Below are positions 35,051 to 42,718 of a DNA stretch of 64,000 nt, one piece after another. The notes under the pieces were generated by a model. It ran no database searches. It was not told where the DNA came from and saw only the letters and a list, made by a program, of their open reading frames with translations. The stretch is from SB11 sp965249955 (GTDB lineage Bacteria; Bacteroidota; Bacteroidia; UBA8524): contig OZ252261.1 in the NCBI GenBank assembly GCA_965249955.1, forward strand, positions 1,426,001 to 1,490,000, written 5' to 3'. How positions within the stretch are numbered: the first letter of the stretch is position 1; the number at the start of each line of letters is the position of its first letter. Position numbers and translations under genes: made by a program.

Positions 35051-35446
35051 ATGAGACTGAATAATATTAGACTTTTGGTAAAAAATTTTGACACCTGTTT
35101 TAGCTTCTATAAAGATGGACTTGGGCTTACAGTAACTTGGGGAAATAAAGGAGGGGTATATGCAAGCTTCGATATTGGCCTTAGCTCGGGTTTAAGTTTA
35201 TTTAAGGCCGAACTTATGGAGAGTGTACTTGGGCAAACTCCATCAGACAAAAAGCCCTATAAAACCGATCATTTTGTAATAGTAATTGAGGTAGAGAACG
35301 TGGACGAGTACTATGCTATTTTAAAAGAAAAAGGACTAAAATTTAGTAGCGAACCTAAAGATATGCCCGACTGGGGTATAAGGGTAGCGCACCTACGCGA
35401 CCCTGAACAAAACCTTATTGAGATATATAATAATTTACCGAAATAG
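35051..35446 (+). CDS. Glyoxalase/VOC-family protein
   Basis: A 131-residue vicinal oxygen chelate protein, start at ATG 35051 (MRLNNIRLLVKNFDTCFSFY); the longer frame to 34955 would begin inside the operator. The two beta-alpha-beta-beta-beta modules are visible: LLVKNFDTCFSFYKDGLGL and DHFVIVIEVENVDEYYAILKEKG, ending HLRDPEQNLIEIY with the conserved metal Glu. It is of the bleomycin-resistance/dioxygenase-like type, with substrate unknown. Divergent from, and probably controlled by, the MarR gene. Confidence 0.85.
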   Translation: MRLNNIRLLVKNFDTCFSFYKDGLGLTVTWGNKGGVYASFDIGLSSGLSLFKAELMESVLGQTPSDKKPYKTDHFVIVIEVENVDEYYAILKEKGLKFSSEPKDMPDWGIRVAHLRDPEQNLIEIYNNLPK

Positions 35447-35785
35447 ACCCCACTACCCCACTCCAATAATGATAAAGCAGTAGCGTTAAAATTTATATTA
35501 TTTATTTGCTTTAGCCTTACGTTTCAACTTGGCGGTAAAGGTCAATTTTTATACTTCACCACTTAAAAATAGCTTTCTAGTATAGTTTTAAGTGCGTGAT
35601 AAGAAGAGTACAAAGCCTACAATTACCTTAATAGGGTAAAAGGCATTATAGGCCTTTTGCTTAGGCACTTTAAGCTAGGCTTATTTATCTTTCAGAAAAG
35701 TTTGTTAAAAAAAGTTTAGTCTTGTTGTCCAACTTTTGCTTTTGAGTTCGTAATGGGTATATCAAACAAATAAAAATATAAAAAC
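35447..35785. other. Intergenic region, small hairpin only
   Basis: 339 bases between the VOC and DGPF genes. The only structure seen is AAAAGGC/GCCTTTT around 35638-35658. No ORF and no repeat shared with the rest of the window. Confidence 0.4.
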
Positions 35786-36136
35786 ATGAAAGAATTTATG
35801 CTTCTGTTCCGTGGCGGCGACGCCGGTCTATCAGATCAATCACCCGAAGAAATGCAAGCTCACATGCAACGCTGGGGAGCGTGGATGGCCGATTTGGGTC
35901 AGAAAGGGCTTTTTGTTGCAGGTCAGCCTTTAGAAAAAGGAGGAAAAACACTTACAGGCACAAAAATGGTGCTTAGCGACGGCCCTTTTGCTGAAGGTAA
36001 AGAAATGGTTGGAGGCTATGTACTTTACAAAGCCAATGATATTAACCACGCTGTTGAATTATCAAAAGGCTGCCCATTACTAGAGTTTGAAGATGGAGTG
36101 ATTGAAATTCGTCCCATACAACATTTAGAAATGTAA
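35786..36136 (+). CDS. YCII/DGPF-domain protein
   Basis: A 116-residue DGPF (YCII-related) protein: MLLFRGGDA, WGAWMADLGQKG, the motif that names the family as SDGPFAEGKEMVGGYVLYKA, and a C-terminal GVIEIRPIQ. These proteins have a ferredoxin-like fold and are almost always encoded next to an ECF sigma factor of the ECF41/42 type; here the sigma gene follows with no gap, the stop codon (36134-36136) touching its TTG start. Its role with the sigma factor is unknown. Confidence 0.9.
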   Translation: MKEFMLLFRGGDAGLSDQSPEEMQAHMQRWGAWMADLGQKGLFVAGQPLEKGGKTLTGTKMVLSDGPFAEGKEMVGGYVLYKANDINHAVELSKGCPLLEFEDGVIEIRPIQHLEM

Positions 36137-37399
36137 TTGCAAACGCAAGACAAAGTAAATACACTTACCGAGCATCTTTTTCGTACCGAATACGGAAAAA
36201 TGGTTGCCAGTCTTACACGTATCTTCGGCATCGGGCAAATGTCTGTAGCCGAAGATATTGTGCAAGATACCATTGTGCTTGCCTTAAAGGAATGGAGCTA
36301 TAATCCGCTACCACCCAACCCCACTGCGTGGCTGTATGTAGTGGCCAAAAACAAGGCTATTGATTACCTGCGAAAAGAAAAGTACAAACAAAAACTAACG
36401 TCTGATTTGGCATACCTGCTTGAGTCGGAATACACTCTTTCAAACACTGTAAATAATATTTTTACTGAAAACGAGATAAAAGACAACCAATTACGCATGA
36501 TGTTTGCGTTGTGTCATCCCTCAATCAGTATTGAAGCTCAAGTTACACTAATACTAAAAACGCTGTGCGGTTTTGGAAACGATGAAATAGCAAGGGCTTT
36601 GTTAACCAATACCGAAACAATAAACAAACGGCTATACCGCGCCAAAGAAAAACTGCGTGAAGAAAATATTAAGCTTGAATTGCCCCCAACGGCACACCTA
36701 TTAACCCGATTAGATGTAATTCTAAAATCAATATACTTATTGTTTAACGAGGGGTACAATACATCATCGGGAAAAAACCAAGTACTTCGCCACGATTTGT
36801 GTTTTGAGGCTATGCGCTTGTGCCTTTTGCTTTTAGAAAGCGAGAATACGCAGCAGCCACAAACAAACGCGTTATTGGCCTTAATGTGTTACAATGCTTC
36901 ACGCTTCAATTCGAGAACCAATACCGATGGAGATATTGTGTTGTATAAAGACCAAGACCGCTCCCTTTGGGATAAGGATTTAATAATTAGAGGCAGTTAC
37001 TATCTTAGCTTAGCATCAGCGGGCACAATAGCAAGCACCTACCATGTAGAGGCTGCAATAGCCTCGCATTATTGTTTAGCTCCCAGCTTTAAGGCTACAG
37101 GTTGGAAAGAAATTTACAGTTTGTATGAGTTGTTGGAAAAAATTAACCCTTCGCCCATAGTTCAACTAAACAAAGCAATAGTTTTGGCTTACAAGGGTAA
37201 TGTTGACAAGGCTATACAAGATGTTTTAGCAATTTCAGGGTTAGAACAAAACCATTTATACTTTGCTGTACTGGGAGATTTGTATGCCATGAGGGGTGAA
37301 ACGCTAAAAGCAATACAGCATTATGAAAACGCGCTTACTATTGTCAAAAATCCAAAGCAAAAAAAATTATTACAAAATAAGCTTGTGTCTCTTGTGTAG
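36137..37399 (+). CDS. ECF RNA polymerase sigma factor with DUF6596 C-terminus
   Basis: A 420-residue sigma factor. Region 2 (about 10-90): VAEDIVQDTIVLALKEW and NPTAWLYVVAKNKAIDYLRKEK. Region 4 (about 125-180): LILKTLCGFGNDEIARALLTNTETINKRLYRAKEKLRE. The long C-terminal extension has LLFNEGYNTSSG and TPR-like VQLNKAIVLAYKGNVDKAIQDV, as in the DUF6596/ECF42 group, which uses this domain instead of an anti-sigma factor. The start is a TTG directly after the DGPF stop, so translation is coupled. Confidence 0.88.
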   Translation: MQTQDKVNTLTEHLFRTEYGKMVASLTRIFGIGQMSVAEDIVQDTIVLALKEWSYNPLPPNPTAWLYVVAKNKAIDYLRKEKYKQKLTSDLAYLLESEYTLSNTVNNIFTENEIKDNQLRMMFALCHPSISIEAQVTLILKTLCGFGNDEIARALLTNTETINKRLYRAKEKLREENIKLELPPTAHLLTRLDVILKSIYLLFNEGYNTSSGKNQVLRHDLCFEAMRLCLLLLESENTQQPQTNALLALMCYNASRFNSRTNTDGDIVLYKDQDRSLWDKDLIIRGSYYLSLASAGTIASTYHVEAAIASHYCLAPSFKATGWKEIYSLYELLEKINPSPIVQLNKAIVLAYKGNVDKAIQDVLAISGLEQNHLYFAVLGDLYAMRGETLKAIQHYENALTIVKNPKQKKLLQNKLVSLV

Positions 37400-37496
37400 T
37401 GAGCCTTTCACTAATACTTATATCAAGCTTTATAAAAACATAATTGCAGCATTTGTTTTATTTGATAAATAATGCTTTATTTTGTGACGCTAACCA

Positions 37497-37634
37497 ATGA
37501 AAAAAAAGAAACCAACCTCTTCTTGGGAACGTCACCAAAAAAAACAAAAACAACTCCAATTTGCCTTTTGGGTTATTATCTCAGTTATTTTTTTAGCTTT
37601 GCTTAGTATCTATATTTTTATAGAGTTTTTTTAG
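37497..37634 (+). CDS. Small single-helix membrane protein (45 aa)
   Basis: Starts MKKKKPTSSWERHQKK, strongly basic, then one membrane helix (about 22-45: FAFWVIISVIFLALLSIYIF). It ends by overlapping the stop codon of the convergent thiN by four bases. A near-consensus box TAttTTG (37478-37484) lies 13 bases upstream, with TTTG 22 bases before it. Its real-gene status rests on basic-then-hydrophobic layout and promoter; there is no homology evidence. Confidence 0.5.
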   Translation: MKKKKPTSSWERHQKKQKQLQFAFWVIISVIFLALLSIYIFIEFF

Positions 37635-38293
37635 TCGTAACATTCCATCAACAGAAGTTCCCCTTCAGTAAGCGCAATTTTCACAATACCGTCTGTTTCG
37701 GCCTCGTTGCTATTGCCTACACGGCTACCCAACGCCAACCCTTCGTTGTTTAAGTTGTACAGCAGCCCGCTGGTAGTTATTCCATTTGCTGCACCAACAG
37801 GTATCAACGATATTGGAGTTCCTTTTGCATACCACTTCTCAAACTGATTGTTTATTAGAAATATTTTCGAGTGGTTGTCCCACATCACCAAGTTTATCTT
37901 GTTTTTAAACTTTACCAAATTGGTAATATTGGCAATGGTATGGTCGGCGCGTAACCCGGTTGCCCATATAATATTAGCAGCAGGATAACCCAAGGCTATA
38001 AAATGCTCAATACCTTTTTCAAGGTCGGTTTTGTTTTGATCGGGAGTATGCACAATTTGCACCGGTTGCTGGTTTTGCAGCTTCTCCTCAAGGTTTGTAA
38101 TACGGTCAAAATCACCCAAAACAATATCAACCTTTATGCCTAGCGGCAAAACACGATCTAGTGCACCATCTAAAACCATTACAGTAGGCTGCCACTCAAG
38201 CAGCTGCCCCATAAGTTCTTGGCTACACTCTTCACCATTGGCAATTATTAATGCAGGCTCTTGTTTATCTTTAACTATATGATGTGACGACAT
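37631..38293 (-). CDS. thiN: Thiamine pyrophosphokinase
   Basis: Transfers pyrophosphate from ATP to thiamine, making thiamine diphosphate. I use the ATG at 38293 (MSSHHIVKDKQEPALIIANG; 220 residues), since the longer frame begins with a TTG. Seen: VMVLDGALDRVLPLGIKVDIVLGDFDRI with the Asp pair that binds Mg-ATP, PDQNKTDLEKGIEHF, ATGLRADHTIANI, and the C-terminal ISLIPVGAANGITTSGLLYNL thiamine-binding part. All motifs are in family order. A single gene. Confidence 0.9.
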   Translation of the reverse strand: MSSHHIVKDKQEPALIIANGEECSQELMGQLLEWQPTVMVLDGALDRVLPLGIKVDIVLGDFDRITNLEEKLQNQQPVQIVHTPDQNKTDLEKGIEHFIALGYPAANIIWATGLRADHTIANITNLVKFKNKINLVMWDNHSKIFLINNQFEKWYAKGTPISLIPVGAANGITTSGLLYNLNNEGLALGSRVGNSNEAETDGIVKIALTEGELLLMECYD

Positions 38294-38409
38294 AAATTGG
38301 GGCAATAATAGTTAAAGTAACACTCAAAAATAACTTTTGCCTCCAACACAACCCATTTGTAATTTAGATAGTCTTTATTGTAAATAAGCTTATATTTAAC
38401 CTTTTAAAC

Positions 38410-38417
38410 CACCTTTG
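38410..38417 (+). promoter_or_regulatory. -7-like box abutting the lipoprotein start
   Basis: CACCTTTG, one base off TAnnTTTG. The TTG start at 38422 is five bases after its last G, as at xerD and DUF493. Confidence 0.4.
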
Positions 38418-38421
38418 CATA

Positions 38422-40485
38422 TTGAAAACTTATACTAAATACTTTGGTGCATTATTGGCTATACTTATTGCACTATCAAGCTGTCGCCGTGATGAAGATT
38501 ATTCTTCGTGGGATACCGGTTTGCTTACCCCAATAGCAAACACCTCGCTTACCATTAGCGACATGTTAAAAGACTCATCAGTACGTCAAAATGCTGATAG
38601 CTCATTACAGTTGGTGTTTGAGCAGGATTTATATACTGCTGATGTAAAAGACTTTTTTATAGTACCCGATACAGAGCTAAAAACAACCCTTACGCTTGAA
38701 AAACTAGAACTAACGGATAAAACTATAAACGAATCTATAACGCTAGGAGACATTTATCCTGCAGCAAAATTGCTTAACGGCCAGTCGTTAGCCATTCCGG
38801 CACAAAACATCACCTCTATCCCTGCTACACCTATTGACGGTAGCGAGCTGTTTCAAACAGCTATTTTAAAAGAGGGCTATATGGATGTTAGCCTACACAA
38901 CGGCTTCCCTGTAACTATTGAAGAAGTTGAGTTTAACTTACTTAATAAAGTAACGGGTAAAATATTAGTGGTGAGTAAAATGACCAATATTTTGCCTGGT
39001 GAAAGCAAAACTGTTACTACTGATTTAGCAGGCAAACAGGTAGATGCCTCAATGGAGATAAAAGTAATTAGCCTAAAAACGTATGCCACATCGGGGCCTG
39101 TGGTTATCAACTCAAACGATAAAGTAGATATTGTAATTAACGTAAGAGGTTTAAGACCTTTATCGGCTACGGCAATTTTCCCCTCGCAAAGTGTGTATAC
39201 AAGGGATGAAAACGAGATATACTACTTTAAAGGTGCCGAGGTGAAAAAAATGCGCCTAAAATCAGGCAAACTTCGCTTGCATATTGTGAGCACGATACAA
39301 GAAAACATGACAGTGAATTACAGTATACCCCATGCTGTAAAAAATGGAGTATCGGTACACGAGGTAATGAAAGTTCCACCCGCACCACCCGGAGGAAGCT
39401 CTGATATTTTTAGAGATATTCCACTTGATGGATACACTATTGATATGCGTGGAAAAAACCCTGTGGTTGATGATTTGGTAAACTCGTTTTGGAACATTCG
39501 TGATGTAACTTTAGACTCATCAGGCAAAATAAACAGCATATCATTAAACGATAGCATATACGTTTACTTTGGCCTTATTGATATGGTACCCGAATGGGCA
39601 GAGGGATATTTTGCCCAACAAAACCTTACTACAGGAAAAAATACACTTGATTTTGACCTTTTTAAAGGAAGCAGCGGTACTATTGATTTTGACAAAATAA
39701 AACTAACCCTTGATATTACTAATGGCATTGGTGCTGATGCACTTATAAATATAAAAAGCATATCGGCCCTAAACACCCGTATAGGCAGCAGTGTACCGTT
39801 AAATGCTACACCGTTAAATTCGCCTATAACCATTAACCCTGCTACTGATAACCCATTTAGCGAATCAAAGCTTACCTATAATATCGATGAGAATAACTCA
39901 AACATTAAGGCATTTATTAAAAATTTGCCCGACAAAATTGAGTACGATATGGATGTTACTACCAACCCCAATGGTAATGTTAGGCTTTGGAAAGATTTTA
40001 TATACGATTACTCAAAACTTGTGGCCAAACTGCAAGTATCAATGCCGCTATCATTTACAGCAAACAACCTTTCGCTAACCGATACACTGGCTTTTGATAT
40101 GTTTAGTACAGGAAACCTAAGCCGTGTAAAAGAAGGTACTTTTAATATTATAGTTGATAACTCATTCCCCCTATCTGCCAACGTACAAATGTATGTGATT
40201 GACGGAAAGGGTGCTGTAACTGACTCTATAATGTTGCAACAACACAGTTTGGTGCTTGCTGGCGATATTGACCCCGGTACAGGAAAGGTAATCTCATCAA
40301 AACGATCGGTACTAAAAGCCTACTTTAGTCGTGAACGTATGAACGACCTTAAATATGCCCGTCGTTTACTAATAAAAGCCACATTCAATACACCTGTGGG
40401 CAACTCTACCCCAGTAAAAATATTCAGCAGCTATAAATTTGACATTAAACTTACCGGCGATTTTGTATATGAACAACGCTTTTAG
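38422..40485 (+). CDS. Large lipoprotein, unknown function
   Basis: A 687-residue predicted outer-membrane lipoprotein. It starts with TTG and has a signal peptide YFGALLAILIALSSC (lipobox LSSC). The body is beta-rich with no recognised family; repeated IDIVINVRGLRPLSA- and MDVTTNPNGNV-like strands suggest immunoglobulin- or beta-sandwich domains. The next gene overlaps it and encodes an outer-membrane protein, so the pair probably works together at the outer membrane. Confidence 0.65.
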   Translation: MKTYTKYFGALLAILIALSSCRRDEDYSSWDTGLLTPIANTSLTISDMLKDSSVRQNADSSLQLVFEQDLYTADVKDFFIVPDTELKTTLTLEKLELTDKTINESITLGDIYPAAKLLNGQSLAIPAQNITSIPATPIDGSELFQTAILKEGYMDVSLHNGFPVTIEEVEFNLLNKVTGKILVVSKMTNILPGESKTVTTDLAGKQVDASMEIKVISLKTYATSGPVVINSNDKVDIVINVRGLRPLSATAIFPSQSVYTRDENEIYYFKGAEVKKMRLKSGKLRLHIVSTIQENMTVNYSIPHAVKNGVSVHEVMKVPPAPPGGSSDIFRDIPLDGYTIDMRGKNPVVDDLVNSFWNIRDVTLDSSGKINSISLNDSIYVYFGLIDMVPEWAEGYFAQQNLTTGKNTLDFDLFKGSSGTIDFDKIKLTLDITNGIGADALINIKSISALNTRIGSSVPLNATPLNSPITINPATDNPFSESKLTYNIDENNSNIKAFIKNLPDKIEYDMDVTTNPNGNVRLWKDFIYDYSKLVAKLQVSMPLSFTANNLSLTDTLAFDMFSTGNLSRVKEGTFNIIVDNSFPLSANVQMYVIDGKGAVTDSIMLQQHSLVLAGDIDPGTGKVISSKRSVLKAYFSRERMNDLKYARRLLIKATFNTPVGNSTPVKIFSSYKFDIKLTGDFVYEQRF

Positions 40486-41797
40486 GCACACCCTTACTTT
40501 TTGCTTTGCCCTTGTTATTTTTAGCCCCCTGTTTGCACAACAGGCTGATACAGCTAAAACTGCTGACACGAGCATAACCGCACAGCCCAATATTTTTGAT
40601 GGCTTTAGCACATTTTATATGCACCCCATGGCCAATCATTTTCAGGGCAGTTTGTTGCAGCTAGATGCTTCTATAGAGTATAGCTCTAATGCAGGTGTAA
40701 ATACTTTGGCATACGATTTTTATTTGCAAAACCCCTTACACCCCAAAGCTATTAATGCAACGGTTAACAACCTTTCGGCAATTAATATTGGTGGGCGAGA
40801 AAGCAACACAGGCATTAAATATATTATCCCCACAAAAAAATACAACAACTTCTTTTTTGTAAACTATAGTGCCCGAAGCCACCAAAGTGTTCGCTTTAGT
40901 GATGATTTTGGTACTTTCTTTTTTAAAGGAAACAGAGAGTTTGCAGGTGATACTATGATTGGCGACGACCTTCGCTATTTGCGCACACGGTACGACGCCT
41001 TGCAATTTGGCTGGATGAATATATTTGACATTAAGGGAAAAAGAGCCACAATTGCTATTAGTGCAGGGGTAGCCCGCGGGTTTGATTATTGGCGATTGGA
41101 GGCAAAAAAATTGCGTTTGTTTACTGAAAAAGATGGCGACTATGTGGATGTGCAATTGGGCATGGAGGCCGAACGCTCTAAAATAGCCATACAACCCTTT
41201 AATGCCGCAGGTTTGGGTGCATTAGCCAATATTGATTTTAACTTATTGGTGAGCGAAAAATCGGCTATTGGTATTAGCATTGCTGATTTGGGTTTTATTA
41301 ATTGGAATAAAAATGCTACTACTTATAACCGTGGTGATACTTCTATACGGTTTGACGGTGTATTTGTACCTTCGGCTGATAGCCTTAATAGCCCATCGTA
41401 CACCCAACGTATTGGCGATAGCATAATAACACGTTTTAATATTCCCTACGATGCAAACAGCGGCTTTACAACTATGTTGCCTACCCGCATCAATTTGACC
41501 TATTATATGGGTTTCACCAAAAAGAACTATTTAAATGTACGCCTGCAAATGATTGCATTTAGCAATTTTAGGGCGCAACTAAACATCGAATCGCTAAACT
41601 TTATTAATAAACATTTGTACTCGCAAACGGGTATTGCTTTGGGTGGTTTTGGCCCACTGGATATATACCAAAAAGTGGGTTGGCAAATTAACAAGCGTTA
41701 CTTTGCTTCACTAGGTATTTATGGTGTAGAGGGTATTATTTTTCCTTCAAAAACAGCGGGTTTTGGTGGAAATATTGGTGTAGCCGCCCGACTATAA
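40469..41797 (+). CDS. Outer-membrane barrel-like protein (DUF5723 type)
   Basis: A 442-residue secreted protein, start at ATG 40469 (MNNAFRHTLTFCFALVIFSPLFAQ, signal peptide), 17 bases inside the lipoprotein gene. Alternating strands with aromatic ends (for example YNNFFFVNYSARSHQSVRF and YFASLGIYGVEGIIF) and a C-terminal strand ending GAARL-like (NIGVAARL) suggest an outer-membrane beta-barrel. LYMGF/INLTYYMGF fits the PorV/DUF5723 barrels of this phylum. Function is not assigned. Confidence 0.65.
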   Translation: MNNAFRHTLTFCFALVIFSPLFAQQADTAKTADTSITAQPNIFDGFSTFYMHPMANHFQGSLLQLDASIEYSSNAGVNTLAYDFYLQNPLHPKAINATVNNLSAINIGGRESNTGIKYIIPTKKYNNFFFVNYSARSHQSVRFSDDFGTFFFKGNREFAGDTMIGDDLRYLRTRYDALQFGWMNIFDIKGKRATIAISAGVARGFDYWRLEAKKLRLFTEKDGDYVDVQLGMEAERSKIAIQPFNAAGLGALANIDFNLLVSEKSAIGISIADLGFINWNKNATTYNRGDTSIRFDGVFVPSADSLNSPSYTQRIGDSIITRFNIPYDANSGFTTMLPTRINLTYYMGFTKKNYLNVRLQMIAFSNFRAQLNIESLNFINKHLYSQTGIALGGFGPLDIYQKVGWQINKRYFASLGIYGVEGIIFPSKTAGFGGNIGVAARL

Positions 41798-41804
41798 GCA
41801 TAAA

Positions 41805-41833
41805 AAACAGCCACCAAAATTTGGTGGCTGTTT
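41805..41833. terminator. Bidirectional terminator
   Basis: AAACAGCCACCAAA (41805-41818) and TTTGGTGGCTGTTT (41820-41833) form a near-perfect palindrome between convergent genes, with A and T runs at its sides. Confidence 0.8.
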
Positions 41834-41854
41834 AGCAAAATTCAAAATAAAGAA

Positions 41855-42394
41855 TTACACGTTTATAATGATAAACGGATCCCAACTGAAATAACCCAGT
41901 ACTGTGCCTGATTGATTAATAAGTTGGAAAGCCCATGAGTATTGAACACCAGGGCTTGGAACTGCTCCCAAAGCAGTAGTTTGCCAAGCCGAACTTGTAT
42001 AGGCTAGTGGTTTTGGAGTACTTGTGTTTGGGCTTGCACTGTTTATGTAAAGGTTTACACCAAGCGGAAGACAAATGGGCGGTGAAACACTTGTACCTAT
42101 TGAGGCTGATGAAAACTGATACAGCATACAACTGTAGTTTACGCCTGCACCGGGGTTAGTGATAGTCCACCTGATGTTGTCTCCAACATCACAGGTAATG
42201 GTTAGTTCTGATCCGTCTTTGTCGTTTGTTATGTAACTGCCTTCAGTTAACATAGAAACATAAGTGTCTGACTGTGAATACGAACCCAATGAAGTTGGGT
42301 TTGCTTGTGTGCCGGCTGATATTGAACCGCTAGCTACCTTTGCAGCCAATGTAGCTGCATCAATTACGCATAGAATGTCGATAGTATTAGACAT
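41855..42394 (-). CDS. AidA/PixA-like inclusion-body family protein
   Basis: A 179-residue protein starting MSNTIDILCVIDAATLAAKV, very like the AidA/PixA family start (MSNxIDVLVVID). Later GSELTITCDVGDNIRWTITNPG matches the family's conserved 'v~~gD~irWr' strand and CMLYQFSSAS follows as in the family. PixA forms protein inclusions in Xenorhabdus, and AidA is quorum-controlled in Ralstonia/Burkholderia; a job here is unknown. No signal peptide. It stands alone, with 324 bases upstream. Confidence 0.6.
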   Translation of the reverse strand: MSNTIDILCVIDAATLAAKVASGSISAGTQANPTSLGSYSQSDTYVSMLTEGSYITNDKDGSELTITCDVGDNIRWTITNPGAGVNYSCMLYQFSSASIGTSVSPPICLPLGVNLYINSASPNTSTPKPLAYTSSAWQTTALGAVPSPGVQYSWAFQLINQSGTVLGYFSWDPFIIINV

Positions 42395-42662
42395 GATAGT
42401 TATTGTTTAAGTTTCCTACTCGTTTGCTTTTCGGATAACGCACCCTCATTTAAAGTCTGAGTGGGGACAGACCCGTTTTTTATGTGGTTTCATGGCATCC
42501 ACCTTAAGTTGTCGGTTGAAATTTTGTATGAAGCTTCGTAAATCAACAATACAAAGATGCAGCTGATGCAAGCCCTAAAACAGATTAGAATTGTCTGAAA
42601 ATAAAAGCAGATAAAAACAATCCCTTAGGAGGGTATTTTTACTACCCTGTGTAGGGTTAAAT
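42395..42662. other. Upstream region of the AidA-like gene, nothing assigned
   Basis: About 268 bases before the PspC-gene terminator. Short complementary pieces are seen (GTCTG/CAGAC around 42456-42475), but no ORF, no element shared with other gaps and no clear TAnnTTTG box. Confidence 0.4.
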
Positions 42663-42695
42663 AAAAAAGCGGCAGGGTGATGAAACCCTACCGCT
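42663..42695 (-). terminator. Terminator of the PspC/DUF2807 operon
   Basis: On the - strand AGCGGTAGGGT pairs with ACCCTGCCGCT (one G-T pair), 6-base loop, followed by six T. Confidence 0.82.
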
Positions 42696-42718
42696 AACAT
42701 CTATCTCAAAAAAACCAC

